From NCBI RefSeq assembly GCF_003254565.1, contig NZ_QJRI01000171.1, positions 1 to 64,000 of the forward strand: a stretch of DNA of 64,000 nt. Reading direction: 5' to 3'. The notes under the pieces were generated by a model. That model ran no database searches. It was not told where the DNA came from and saw only the letters and a program-made list of their open reading frames with translations. Of the stretch, positions 45,773-54,849 are shown piece by piece; positions within the stretch are counted from its first letter, which is position 1; every line of letters starts with the position of its first letter. The DNA is from Flavobacterium nitrogenifigens (GTDB taxonomy: Bacteria > Bacteroidota > Bacteroidia > Flavobacteriales > Flavobacteriaceae). Made by a program: the position numbers and the translations under genes.

Positions 45773-46612
45773 TTATCTTAAATCAGTGATTTTACAAACA
45801 TCCATATCTCCGTAATCTAAGTTTTCACCCGCCATTCCCCAGATAAAAGTATAATTGCTAGTTCCAGAACCTGAGTGAATAGACCAAGGCGGAGAAATTA
45901 CTGCCTGATGATTATTCATCCAAATATGTCTTGTTTCCTGCGGCTGTCCCATGAAGTGACAAACTGCCTGATCTTGTGGAATATCCAAATAGAAATAAAC
46001 CTCCATTCTACGATCGTGAACGTGTGCTGGCATGGTATTCCAAACACTTCCTGGTTTCAATTCTGTCATTCCCATTTGCAATTGGCAAGTTGTTACCACA
46101 CTTCCAATAATCATTTGGTTTACCGTACGGTGATTTGCCGTTTCCATTGTTCCCAATTGTAATTTATTAGCTTCAGCTAAACTTACTTTTTTAGTTGGGT
46201 AAGTCGTATGCGCTGGAGCAGAGTTTAAATAGAATTTAGCAGGATTGTTTTTGTCATCACTTTTAAAAACTACCTCTTTATTTCCAGCTCCGATGTACAA
46301 AGCATCTTTAAAACCTAACTCATAAGTTGTTCCTTCTACGACAACAGAACCGCTTCCTCCAACATTGATAATTCCTAATTCTCTACGCTCTAAAAAATAA
46401 GGCGCTTTTAAAGGATCGATCGTTTCTAAAGCTAAATCACCTTTTACAGGAACTGCAGAACCTGCAATGTATCTGTCGTAGTGTGAATAAACCAAAACCA
46501 CTTCATCTTCCTGCATTAAGTCATCAATTAAGAATTCTTCTCTCAATTGCTGTGTGTCATATTTTTTTACAGCTTCTGGGCTTGACGCGTATCTTGAACT
46601 ATATTTTGTCAT
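45773..46612 (-). CDS. kduI: 5-Keto-4-deoxyuronate isomerase KduI
   Basis: A 279-residue cupin-like isomerase. The zinc ligands expected in the family are all present: His197 and His199 (MPAHVHDRR), Glu204 and His246 (WSIHSGSG). It converts 5-keto-4-deoxyuronate, which forms spontaneously from the unsaturated uronate, into 3-deoxy-D-glycero-2,5-hexodiulosonate. As first gene of the long operon kduI-kduD-uxaC-kdgK-eda-(uxaB-uxaA), it directly follows a TAATTTTG promoter and a LacI-type operator. Confidence 0.96.
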   Translation of the reverse strand: MTKYSSRYASSPEAVKKYDTQQLREEFLIDDLMQEDEVVLVYSHYDRYIAGSAVPVKGDLALETIDPLKAPYFLERRELGIINVGGSGSVVVEGTTYELGFKDALYIGAGNKEVVFKSDDKNNPAKFYLNSAPAHTTYPTKKVSLAEANKLQLGTMETANHRTVNQMIIGSVVTTCQLQMGMTELKPGSVWNTMPAHVHDRRMEVYFYLDIPQDQAVCHFMGQPQETRHIWMNNHQAVISPPWSIHSGSGTSNYTFIWGMAGENLDYGDMDVCKITDLR

Positions 46613-46624
46613 AATTTAAATAAA

Positions 46625-46646
46625 TGTAATCGATTGCACAAAATTA
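46625..46646 (-). promoter_or_regulatory. kduI promoter -7 element and LacI-type operator
   Basis: On the minus strand TAATTTTG (46639-46646, exact TAnnTTTG) is followed without gap by the operator TGCAATCGATTACA (46625-46638). The layout is the same as at the pectin operon and at exuT. No clear -33 TTG at ideal spacing. Confidence 0.82.
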
Positions 46647-46709
46647 ATTTTTTAAATGGAATAACCATAATTGAAATGAAAAAAATATTTCAATTATGTG
46701 TATTTTTCT

Positions 46710-48176
46710 TTATAAATCGGTTATTGGGCTGTATTTAGGAACCAATGTTTTCATTACAATCCAGCCTGTTAAATAACAAACTGCGCAAATAGAAAATATG
46801 ATAAAATATCCAGCCTCAATTCCTTTGAATCCCATAAAAGCCATATTGGTATCTTTTGCATAATCAAACAATACTCCAGAACCTTTATTGATTAATGTTG
46901 AACCAACTCCACCTGCTAAACCTCCAATTCCTGTAATGGTTGCAATTGCCTTTTTTGGAAACATATCTCCTACTGTTGTAAAGATATTTGCAGACCAAGA
47001 TTGGTGAGCCGCACCTGCAATTCCGATGATAATTACGGGAACCCAGTAACTAATATATCCTAAAGGTTGTGCGATTAAGGCTAACAATGGAAAAAATGCA
47101 AAAATCAGCATTGCTCTCATTCTTCCTTCATACGGATTCATTCCTTTTTTCTCTACGAAATATGTTGGCAACCATCCTCCAATAATGGACAATAAGGTAA
47201 TCATATAAAGTACAAATAATGGCAATGCAGCTTCTGTAGAATCCATTCCATAAACCGAACTTAAATATGCTGGAGTCCAGAATAAGAAGAACCACCAAAC
47301 TCCGTCTGTCATGAATTTACCAAATGCAAAAGCCCAAGTTTGTTTGTATTTGAAGCAATCTGCTAAAGACACTTTTCCTCCAGCTTCAGGCTTAAAACCT
47401 ATTTTACTATCTTCAATATCATCTTGCTGAATATAAGCCAATTCTTCTGGCGTAACTCTTGAGTGTTTTTCTGGTTTATCGTACATAAACATCCAAAATC
47501 CCATCCAAACAAAACCTAAAGCTCCGATGATGATAAAAGACATTTCCCATCCAAAAGATTTTGCGATAAACGGAATTGTAATTGGCGCTGCCAAGGCTCC
47601 AACTGTCGCTCCAGCGTTGAAAATACTAGTTGCAAAAGCTCTGTCTTTTTTAGGAAAATATTCTGCTGTAGTTTTAATTGCCGCAGGGAAGTTTCCTGCC
47701 TCTCCAACTGCTAGAACGAAACGAGCAAAAATAAATAAAGCAACACTCACATTGATTACCAATGCTGTATCGCTTATTGTACTGATTATTTCTTTTGAAC
47801 CATGAAAGCCCACAAACCATTCTCCTGCAATAATTCCTGAAGTTGCAATACCGCAGAAAGCGTGAAGACAGGCTCCAACTGACCAAATTCCGATTGCCCA
47901 AAGGAATCCTTTTTTAGTGTCCAACCAATCTACAAATCTACCTGCAAACAATAGTGAAACTGCGTAAAATATAGAAAATAAAGCCGTTATGTTTCCATAA
48001 TCATTATTTGTCCAGTGAAATTCTGGCGCGATAAAATCACTCCAAGTTAAGGAAAGCACTTGTCGATCCAGATAATTGATTGTAGTTGCAAAAAACAGCA
48101 ATGCGCAAATACTCCAACGGTATTTTCCTGTGGTTTTGACACTCTGATTTACTGCAACGGTTTCGGTTTGATTCAT
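46710..48176 (-). CDS. exuT: MFS hexuronate transporter, ExuT-like
   Basis: A 488-residue membrane protein with about twelve hydrophobic segments. It has MFS anion:cation-symporter features (YRWSICALLFFATTINYLDRQVLSLTW near residue 20, GEAGNFPAAIKTTAEYFPKKDRAFATSIFNAGATVGALAAP near 155). The family carries galacturonate and glucuronate. It has its own promoter and a LacI-type operator, and stands directly upstream of the kduI operon on the same strand. It is the likely inner-membrane entry for galacturonate produced in the periplasm. A longer loop near residue 110 is unusual. Confidence 0.9.
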   Translation of the reverse strand: MNQTETVAVNQSVKTTGKYRWSICALLFFATTINYLDRQVLSLTWSDFIAPEFHWTNNDYGNITALFSIFYAVSLLFAGRFVDWLDTKKGFLWAIGIWSVGACLHAFCGIATSGIIAGEWFVGFHGSKEIISTISDTALVINVSVALFIFARFVLAVGEAGNFPAAIKTTAEYFPKKDRAFATSIFNAGATVGALAAPITIPFIAKSFGWEMSFIIIGALGFVWMGFWMFMYDKPEKHSRVTPEELAYIQQDDIEDSKIGFKPEAGGKVSLADCFKYKQTWAFAFGKFMTDGVWWFFLFWTPAYLSSVYGMDSTEAALPLFVLYMITLLSIIGGWLPTYFVEKKGMNPYEGRMRAMLIFAFFPLLALIAQPLGYISYWVPVIIIGIAGAAHQSWSANIFTTVGDMFPKKAIATITGIGGLAGGVGSTLINKGSGVLFDYAKDTNMAFMGFKGIEAGYFIIFSICAVCYLTGWIVMKTLVPKYSPITDL

Positions 48177-48285
48177 AGTAAGTGGGTATTATAGTTTTTG
48201 TAATTTTTGGTAATCTTAAAAGACTATGTTTACTGCTTTCTAAAAATAGTATAATCAATAAATTAACACCTTGAAAGAAAAATAA

Positions 48286-48330
48286 TGTAATCGATTGCAC
48301 AAATATAGTTTTTAATCTGTACAATCCAAA
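48286..48330 (-). promoter_or_regulatory. exuT promoter and LacI-type operator
   Basis: On the minus strand TTTG (48327-48330), 19 bases, then TATATTTG (48300-48307), an ideal Bacteroidota promoter. The operator TGCAATCGATTACA (48286-48299) follows immediately. The leader to the ATG is about 110 bp. Confidence 0.87.
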
Positions 48331-48583
48331 TAATATTGTGCAAAAAATTATTTTAGCCAGCTAAATAAACATATTACTTAAAAAAAAGAATTCAAAATTA
48401 CACATTAAACAATATATTTGTTAAAAGCCAATGGGTGAAATTCATCCTTTTTTGGGGTAAAATTGTCCTGAAATTTAAGATTAAAAAGAGTATTCTTTGT
48501 CAGCGCTGATTAATTTAGGCCATCGGCTGTATTTTTGAACCAAAAAACATATACTATTACAAACCAAATAATTATAAATTAAA
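48302..48583. other. Upstream region of the divergent esterase gene
   Basis: AT-rich spacer. A plus-strand TATTTTTG at 48530-48537 is a plausible -7 element for the esterase, but no TTG lies at the right distance. No second LacI-type site is seen on this side, so shared control with exuT is uncertain. Confidence 0.45.
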
Positions 48584-49522
48584 TTGAAAACTACAAAAAC
48601 ACCATTTTCAAGAGGAATTACATTGAGTTTTCTTCTTTTTTCAGGACTATTTTCTATGAGTGCGCAAAATCAAGTAATCCCGTTATGGGATAAAATTCCA
48701 GATGAAGTAAAAGCTACCAATTATAAAGAAAAACCAGAGTTAAAAGATGGGAAGATGCAAAGTACAAGTCAGGTTTCTGTACCTACTTTAAGTATTTTTA
48801 TTCCAAAAGAATCAAAACCAAATCAAACAGCTGTTGTAATTTGTCCAGGAGGCGGTTATACACATTTGGCATTTGACAAAGAAGGAACTAAAGTGGCAGA
48901 ATGGTTTAATAGTTTAGGAATTACGGCTTTTGTATTGAAATACCGTATGCCAACCGATTTAACCATGAAAAACAAAAATGTTGGCCCTTTGCAAGATGCA
49001 CAAGAAGCTATTCGCTATGTACGACAAAATGCTTCAAAATGGAATGTTGATCCTAGTAAAATAGGAATTTTAGGTTTTTCTGCTGGTGGTCATTTGGCTT
49101 CGACCGCTTCAACACATTATGATGATAAAGTGTATGACTCGGCATACAAAGTAAGTGCACGTCCTGATTTTTCGTTGTTGATTTATCCTGTAATTTCTAT
49201 GGAAAACGATATTACTCATAAAGGTTCGCAAACCAATTTGCTTGGAGAAAATCCGTCAAAAGAGCTAATAAACAATTACTCAAACGAAAAGAGGGTGACT
49301 TCTAAAACACCTCCTACTTTCTTGATTCATGCTACAGATGATACTGTAGTTATTCCAGAAAACAGTATCAATTACTATTTAGCTTTAAAGAAAAACGGAG
49401 TTACAGCAGAGTTACACATATATGAAAAAGGAGGCCACGGATTTGGATTAGGTGTTGCTGACACCAGTAAATATTGGACTAGAGATTGTGCTGAATGGCT
49501 AAAATCAAACGGTTATAACTAG
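48584..49522 (+). CDS. Exported alpha/beta-hydrolase, BD-FAE-like carbohydrate esterase
   Basis: A 312-residue hydrolase with a signal peptide (FLLFSGLFSMSAQ). The oxyanion motif CPGGGYTHLAFDKEG, the nucleophile elbow GFSAGGHLAST, an Asp in HATDDTVV and the His of GGHGFGLG complete the triad. Members of this group remove acetyl or feruloyl esters from plant glycans. The start appears to be a TTG at 48584: the only in-frame option before the signal peptide, with a stop nine bases upstream. It diverges from exuT, supporting a role in pectin or xylan use. Confidence 0.87.
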   Translation: MKTTKTPFSRGITLSFLLFSGLFSMSAQNQVIPLWDKIPDEVKATNYKEKPELKDGKMQSTSQVSVPTLSIFIPKESKPNQTAVVICPGGGYTHLAFDKEGTKVAEWFNSLGITAFVLKYRMPTDLTMKNKNVGPLQDAQEAIRYVRQNASKWNVDPSKIGILGFSAGGHLASTASTHYDDKVYDSAYKVSARPDFSLLIYPVISMENDITHKGSQTNLLGENPSKELINNYSNEKRVTSKTPPTFLIHATDDTVVIPENSINYYLALKKNGVTAELHIYEKGGHGFGLGVADTSKYWTRDCAEWLKSNGYN

Positions 49523-49530
49523 AAAAAAAG

Positions 49531-49562
49531 AAAGGCAAAACTTTTACAAGTTTTGCCTTTTA
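49531..49562 (+). terminator. Intrinsic terminator after the esterase gene
   Basis: Perfect 13-bp stem AAAGGCAAAACTT with its inverse and a 4-nt loop, 8 bp past the stop. It is followed by TATA and a long A run on the plus strand; the T-rich half of the stem provides the U tract. The A runs allow it to serve the opposite strand as well. Confidence 0.75.
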
Positions 49563-49611
49563 TAAAAAAAAAAAAAAACAAAAAGGAATTATAAAAACCA
49601 ATTTTATATGT

Positions 49612-51018
49612 TTAAGCAGTAACTTCTTGCTCTGCTGTATTTTTCAATTTAGAAACAGGAATTGCTTTAGTTGCCACTTTTGGTTTTGCTACAGGTTTCT
49701 TTTTACCAAATTTCTGTTTTCCCCACCAGATAATAAATCCAGTAATAGGCAAACTGGCAGAAATTAAGCTCGCCAAAAACGCAATAATTTTCCCTGTAAG
49801 TCCGAGAACACTTCCTACGTGAATATCATAATTCATACGTCTGATTTTGTCTGGAATATTGGCTTCAATGTATTTTCCTGAAAATGGTGTTTTAATCGAG
49901 ATTTCTTTCAAAGTCTGCTGATCAAAACTGTAGCGATCCATATTATAAAAAGTGTGTTTTTGTTTGTATACAAAAGCACCAATCGGGTCTGCAGGTTTCG
50001 CAGGAATACTGATTAAAATTCCCGCCGCCTGAGGATTTTCTTTTCTTAAATTCAATAAAACTTTATCTGCTGTTGTAATATTAAACTCTTTTACATGAGT
50101 TGTGTCAGATTTTGGAGATTCGCGGTTTTCAACCAATGGTTTCCCTCCAGAAGTCACCCAATACAAAGATTTGCTCCACCATCCAAAACTCCATACTAAG
50201 CCTGTTACGGCAATAAAAAACAGGAAAATGCAGCTGTAAAAACCAAATACATTGTGCATGTCATAATTGACACGCTTAAAGCTGGCATCCCATTTTATTT
50301 TAAAACTTTTATCAATAATAGATTTTATCCATTTTGTAGGCCACCATAAAACGATGCCTGAAATTAATAAGACGACGAATATTAAAACTGCAACACCAAC
50401 AATTGGTCTTCCAATATCATACGGAAGCCATAATGCACGATGCCCGTTTAAAATCCATCTGAAAAAATCTGGAGAATCTCCTCTTGAGAAAGTTTTTACG
50501 TTTAATATATCTCCCGTATACGGATTCATATAAACGCTAATAAATGTTCCTTGACGTCTTCCGCCCTTACGTTTTTCGTCCTTTCCTTTTCCTTTTTCAC
50601 TAGGTTTTCCTTGAGATTTCAGTTCAGATTTTGCCTTTTCATTATTTTGGGCTAGATCTTTTTTTCTTTCTCCTCTTCCTCCTTCTTCTTTCTTCTCCAC
50701 AAAATAACCGACAATTGCCGCTTCATCTTTTGCGCCAAAAGTCACACTGGTTGCTTTTTTGTCTTTCATTCTTTTATCTGCAATCGAAACCAATTGAGAC
50801 GGCAGTAAAAATGCTTTTTCCTGAGGTTTTACAAAACGCCAGTCTTCAATAAAATCTTTTATTTCATTTTCGAAAACATAAATACAGCCTGTAAGACTGA
50901 CAATGACCACAATGATTCCAGATGCCAAACCAAGCCACAAATGCAGCCAGGCCATGATGCGCTTAAAAAGCGACTTTTTACTTTTTTTCTTATTATTTGG
51001 TTTTGAAGAAGAAAACAT
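49612..51018 (-). CDS. PepSY-associated TM protein, iron-uptake linked
   Basis: A 468-residue inner-membrane protein with an N-terminal helix (MAWLHLWLGLASGIIVVIVSLTGCIYVFENEIKDF), a periplasmic PepSY part, and three more helices including the FFRWILNGHRALWLP and NYDMHNVFGFYSCIFLFFIAVTGLVWSF segments. Conserved His residues may bind heme or act in ferric-siderophore reduction. A 45-residue stretch near residues 112-157 is almost pure Lys/Glu/Arg/Gly and is not part of the family core. Lies downstream of DUF4374 and TonB receptor genes, an arrangement linked to siderophore use. Confidence 0.83.
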   Translation of the reverse strand: MFSSSKPNNKKKSKKSLFKRIMAWLHLWLGLASGIIVVIVSLTGCIYVFENEIKDFIEDWRFVKPQEKAFLLPSQLVSIADKRMKDKKATSVTFGAKDEAAIVGYFVEKKEEGGRGERKKDLAQNNEKAKSELKSQGKPSEKGKGKDEKRKGGRRQGTFISVYMNPYTGDILNVKTFSRGDSPDFFRWILNGHRALWLPYDIGRPIVGVAVLIFVVLLISGIVLWWPTKWIKSIIDKSFKIKWDASFKRVNYDMHNVFGFYSCIFLFFIAVTGLVWSFGWWSKSLYWVTSGGKPLVENRESPKSDTTHVKEFNITTADKVLLNLRKENPQAAGILISIPAKPADPIGAFVYKQKHTFYNMDRYSFDQQTLKEISIKTPFSGKYIEANIPDKIRRMNYDIHVGSVLGLTGKIIAFLASLISASLPITGFIIWWGKQKFGKKKPVAKPKVATKAIPVSKLKNTAEQEVTA

Positions 51019-51042
51019 AATTGGATAGATAAATAGGATAAA

Positions 51043-51080
51043 TAAAAAAACCGCAAGTCCCTCTGAAAAAGGACTTACGG
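51043..51080 (-). terminator. Hairpin terminator between DUF4374 and PepSY genes
   Basis: CCGCAAGTCC pairs with GGACTTACGG (one mismatch, 10-nt loop) and is followed on the minus strand by seven T residues. It starts 10 bp after the DUF4374 stop. Partial readthrough would set a lower level for the PepSY gene. Confidence 0.85.
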
Positions 51081-51090
51081 CAAAAAAATA

Positions 51091-52323
51091 TTAGTATTTT
51101 AATTTTTGAATTGCAGTAATTTGTCCGCCTTCCACTTTCATACCTTTTGTTGCAACAGCAGTTGTGCCGTTGATTGAGTAAATCCAGTTTCCATCAGGAG
51201 TATTGATACCTACAATTGCAGAACTTCCATCTTCTGAAGTAATATTGTAACGGCTAGTTACAGAAGTTAATGTTTCTGGAGCATTTGTTACCCATGTAAA
51301 TGTTTGGTTGTAAACATCGGCAATAGCCATTTTTACTGCACCGTTGTTTTTACCTGCATTTCCGTACATTAACAATAAGAATTTACCTTTTGAAATGTAA
51401 GTAGTAGACGAAATTTTATAGCCTCCAGATTTTTCCTGAACATTAAAGAAATAAGATTTGTCAAATTCTGTAGTTCCTTTTTTGATTTTTACAATCGCAG
51501 AAGGTTTTGTAGAAGTCATTACAGAGTTGCTAGTAGCAATTGCTCCAGAGAAACCATAAGCATCTCCATTTTCATCTTGAAATAATCCGTTTGTAAAATA
51601 AGCACCTAAATAACTTGTACGGTTATCTTTGATCACTTTTTCTAATTTCAATTCTGGATAGTTGTAAACCGCAACCCAAGTACTATCTGGATTAGCAGTA
51701 CCAAAGTTGTCTACTCCATCTCCTTTAATACTCATATAAGGCATATACACTTTATCTCCAACCTGAGTTGCCCAAGTATAGAAAGCTCTTTCTCCGTTTC
51801 CAGCCAATTTCTTAGTATCTTGCTGAGCTTCACCAACAATAAGTGATTTTTCTGCGTCAATTTTATACATAGAAGCAATAGAAGCACCACTTCTTGGAAC
51901 TTTAACTGTTAAGATATCTTTATTGATTGCAGCAAATACGTGTACAGTTTCTGCTTGAAAATCTGATTTCTTAACCAATTTTCCTTCAGCATTTAAGTTG
52001 TAAGTGGTTACTGCTCCAGGATTTCCTTGTCCGTAAAGCAAACTGAAGAAGTTATTCTGTGCTGTAATGTAGTAGCGATACGTTCCATCCTGCTCCAATC
52101 CGTTTCCTATAGTGGTTATAGATCCTGTAGAAATATCATCTGCAGTTAACAAATAATCTGCAATTCCAGCTGCTCCGGTAGTAGCGGTAATAATATATTT
52201 AGTTTTTCCTGTATCTGTTCCGCCGCCAGTTTCTCCTCCTGATTTATCTGAATCACTGCTGCAAGAAAAAGCTGTAAAAGCTAATACAGCTGATAATAAC
52301 GCTAATGTTGTACTTTTTTTCAT
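51091..52323 (-). CDS. DUF4374 family lipoprotein
   Basis: A 410-residue lipoprotein (AVLAFTAFSCSSDSDKSGG, lipidated Cys) with repeated beta-propeller-like segments (KYIITATTGAAGIADYLLTADDISTGS, PYMSIKGDGVDNFG, WVAVYNYPELKLEKVIKDNRTS). The family is usually found next to TonB-dependent receptors and PepSY proteins in iron-acquisition loci, exactly as here. It probably sits at the outer membrane and may help bind or release a siderophore. Molecular function is not known to me; family assignment is good. Confidence 0.83.
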   Translation of the reverse strand: MKKSTTLALLSAVLAFTAFSCSSDSDKSGGETGGGTDTGKTKYIITATTGAAGIADYLLTADDISTGSITTIGNGLEQDGTYRYYITAQNNFFSLLYGQGNPGAVTTYNLNAEGKLVKKSDFQAETVHVFAAINKDILTVKVPRSGASIASMYKIDAEKSLIVGEAQQDTKKLAGNGERAFYTWATQVGDKVYMPYMSIKGDGVDNFGTANPDSTWVAVYNYPELKLEKVIKDNRTSYLGAYFTNGLFQDENGDAYGFSGAIATSNSVMTSTKPSAIVKIKKGTTEFDKSYFFNVQEKSGGYKISSTTYISKGKFLLLMYGNAGKNNGAVKMAIADVYNQTFTWVTNAPETLTSVTSRYNITSEDGSSAIVGINTPDGNWIYSINGTTAVATKGMKVEGGQITAIQKLKY

Positions 52324-52348
52324 TGTATTATAGTGTTTGTATTAAAAT

Positions 52349-54739
52349 TTAATTATTTGATTTACTGAAGTAATATCTCAACTTGATGTAAAAAGCTCTA
52401 CTTGGTTTTTGTAATGAGAAATTGTCGTAAAGCTTGTTGTCTAAAAGGTTTTTACACTCAAATGCTATATTATATTTTCCGTTTGCCATTGTATAAACAG
52501 CATTTAAATCATGGCTAAACTGCTGCGGAATTTCTAATTTGCTATCCTTGCTTCCCATACTTGGCCATGACAAATAGTAAGTATGAACATATAGCAGATT
52601 ATAGCCTACAGACAGATTATTTCCTTTTTTCCAAACATTATTAAAGAACATTGTTGCATCTGCGTTCCCGAACAGATAAGGCATATTTGGAATTCTGTCA
52701 TTATAAAAAGGAGATACATAATTTTGATTTGGCTCGTACATTGTTTTGTTTCTAATATTCTGGTAAGTTGTATTGATACCTGCTGTAAAACGATTGCTGT
52801 ACGAATACCTAATCTCGCCATCAATACCATAATTGGTCACTTTTCCTTGATTGACATTGGTAGTCATGGTTTGATTATTATTTAATGTCGGACGAATAAA
52901 GTCTACTGCATTTCTATGCAAAAGATTTACATCAAAAGACAAAGCATTTTTTTCACGGAAACTGGTCTGAAAACTTGCTCCTAAATTGTAATTGTTGCTG
53001 GATTCAGGTTTTAAAGAAAGGTTTCCTTCTAAATTATCATTCACATTACCAAAGATTTCCTCTGGAGTTGGCAGTCTATATGTCTTTTCGTAAGAAGCTT
53101 TTATCTGTAAATTATGTCTCAAATAATAACTCGTAGCAGCACCGTATCCCGTTGTAGAAGTATGATCTACATATTTCTGATACGCAATATCTCCAGTAGC
53201 TCCCGACGGATTATAACTTCTTGAATAAGTAGTTTTTAATGAATAATCTTTTAAGAATACAGAAGTGCTCCATTTATCGTTATAATCTAATTTATACCCT
53301 AATCCTAACACATTTTTTTGTGTTTTTTTAGGCTGTTTATACACCAAAGATTCCGGAACCAATTCGTCACTTTCTTTACGATCAAACGTATTAAACGTGT
53401 TATTGACCATAAAAGAGTGCCTATCGTTTAGTGTATAAGTCGCATTGGCTGTTGCTATACCATTGTTATTATAGAACTTACGAAGCGTTCGGCTTCTTTC
53501 TCCTCCTGCTCCTTCATATTGTTTGTAATCGCCAAACCAATTGTATCTTCTAAAAACGGTGTCAATATTCTGTTCGTAACCAAAATTGTAATTCCCCGTA
53601 ACATTCACATTCAGCCCTTTTGTAAATAAATCTTTAACTTGATATTTTAAAGTTGGCATTACAATACTTCCTTTTCTATAAATCTGTCCAAATACGCTAA
53701 CCATTCTGGCACCAGTTTGTATGTCTGCTTGATTTTCTCCGCCAGTAAAACCGATCATCAATTTATCCGCATACTTTTTACCAGTAATACCCACATTCAA
53801 AATCACGGTTTCATTGCGGTATTTATCGTGAAAACGTCGTACTCTCTGATTTGGAAAATAAGCACCCGTATTTAAGTCGGCTACATCGACATTTACCCAA
53901 TAATTATTATCTGAATAGTTTTGAAAAGCATTGATTTCGGTTGTAAAACCGCTTTTTGCCGTATAACCCGCATTTATGCTTGAGCGATGTGTATTAAAAG
54001 ATCCGAACGAATACGAAGCATCTACATAAGTTCTCGGCTTGCTATTGGTTACAATATTTATGGCACCACCCAAAGCATCGCCTCCAAGCCAGATTGGCAC
54101 TACGCCTTTGTAAACTTCTACACGATCAGCAAGATTGATTGGAATATTATTCATTTGAAAAGAAGAACCAAAATTATCCATTGGCACTCCGTCTATAAAA
54201 ACCTTAATCTGATTTCCTGAGAATCCGTTGATTGAAAGTTCAGATCTTGATCCTACTCCACCCGCTTCACGGTTACGAACACCAGAAACACGGTCTAAAG
54301 CATGCGATAAATCTAGAGTCGAGTTGTGCAGTTTTTTAGCATCAATTGCCGTAACGCTATAGGCTTGCTTGTTTACTTTATCGGTTTGCGATCTTCCAAG
54401 AACTGTAACACTTTCTAATTCCTGCAATTCGCTTTCCATTTTAATTGAAACCTCTAAATTGCCTGAAACTTCAATCTGTTTTTTCTGAACTGCAAAACCC
54501 AATGCAGAAATTTTTAATGTATGTTTTCCAGTCGGTACATTTTTTAAAATATAATTCCCGTTTTCATCCGACATAGCGCTTAAACCTGTTTTTTCGACAA
54601 CAACAGTCGCGAACGGAATTGTTTCTCCAGAATTTTCAACAACCTTTCCGGAAACTGAAAACCCCTGATTTTGCTGGGAAAATGATAAGAACGTAGTTAG
54701 AAAAAATAAACTGGCAAATAAAAATTTTTGAGCTGACAT
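52349..54739 (-). CDS. TonB-dependent receptor, probable siderophore uptake
   Basis: A 796-residue outer membrane receptor. Signal peptide (to LSFSQQ), carboxypeptidase-regulatory-like domain (FSVSGKVVENSGETIPFATVVV), plug with SVTVLGRSQTDKVNKQAYSVTAIDAKKL, GVRNREAGGVGSRSELSINGFSGNQIKVFIDGVPMDNFGSSFQMNNIPINLADRVEVYKGVVPIWLGGDALGGAINIV-type segments, then the 22-strand barrel ending in an aromatic residue region. Its shorter length and single-gene form differ from SusC. With the DUF4374 and PepSY genes it forms an iron-uptake unit. Substrate is inferred. Confidence 0.9.
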   Translation of the reverse strand: MSAQKFLFASLFFLTTFLSFSQQNQGFSVSGKVVENSGETIPFATVVVEKTGLSAMSDENGNYILKNVPTGKHTLKISALGFAVQKKQIEVSGNLEVSIKMESELQELESVTVLGRSQTDKVNKQAYSVTAIDAKKLHNSTLDLSHALDRVSGVRNREAGGVGSRSELSINGFSGNQIKVFIDGVPMDNFGSSFQMNNIPINLADRVEVYKGVVPIWLGGDALGGAINIVTNSKPRTYVDASYSFGSFNTHRSSINAGYTAKSGFTTEINAFQNYSDNNYWVNVDVADLNTGAYFPNQRVRRFHDKYRNETVILNVGITGKKYADKLMIGFTGGENQADIQTGARMVSVFGQIYRKGSIVMPTLKYQVKDLFTKGLNVNVTGNYNFGYEQNIDTVFRRYNWFGDYKQYEGAGGERSRTLRKFYNNNGIATANATYTLNDRHSFMVNNTFNTFDRKESDELVPESLVYKQPKKTQKNVLGLGYKLDYNDKWSTSVFLKDYSLKTTYSRSYNPSGATGDIAYQKYVDHTSTTGYGAATSYYLRHNLQIKASYEKTYRLPTPEEIFGNVNDNLEGNLSLKPESSNNYNLGASFQTSFREKNALSFDVNLLHRNAVDFIRPTLNNNQTMTTNVNQGKVTNYGIDGEIRYSYSNRFTAGINTTYQNIRNKTMYEPNQNYVSPFYNDRIPNMPYLFGNADATMFFNNVWKKGNNLSVGYNLLYVHTYYLSWPSMGSKDSKLEIPQQFSHDLNAVYTMANGKYNIAFECKNLLDNKLYDNFSLQKPSRAFYIKLRYYFSKSNN

Positions 54740-54743
54740 ATCT

Positions 54744-54766
54744 TTAATTAGACTAATTATAAATAA
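54744..54766. promoter_or_regulatory. AT-rich imperfect palindrome upstream of TonB receptor
   Basis: AATTAGACTAATT with flanking TAAATAA lies just upstream of the receptor ATG on the minus strand. This kind of AT-rich dyad could be a Fur-type site, which would fit an iron gene, but I cannot confirm it from sequence alone. Confidence 0.35.
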
Positions 54767-54809
54767 CTTTGCTGCAAAAGTACCATCAACGTCTTTAAAA
54801 AAGATAGGG

Positions 54810-54849
54810 AAAAACGGATTATTATTTTGTAAAAACGGATTATATTTTG
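54810..54849. promoter_or_regulatory. 21-bp-spaced direct repeats in divergent control region
   Basis: AAAAACGGATTAT followed by an ATTTTG tail occurs twice, starting at 54810 and 54831, exactly two helical turns apart. AraC-family proteins often bind such direct repeats. The second copy overlaps the presumed TTG start of the AraC gene, suggesting autoregulation as well as control of the receptor. Confidence 0.6.

Noticed and set aside
48037-48324. 95-codon minus-strand frame overlapping exuT
   Set aside because: It is another frame of the exuT gene start and its promoter, with no signal or domain.
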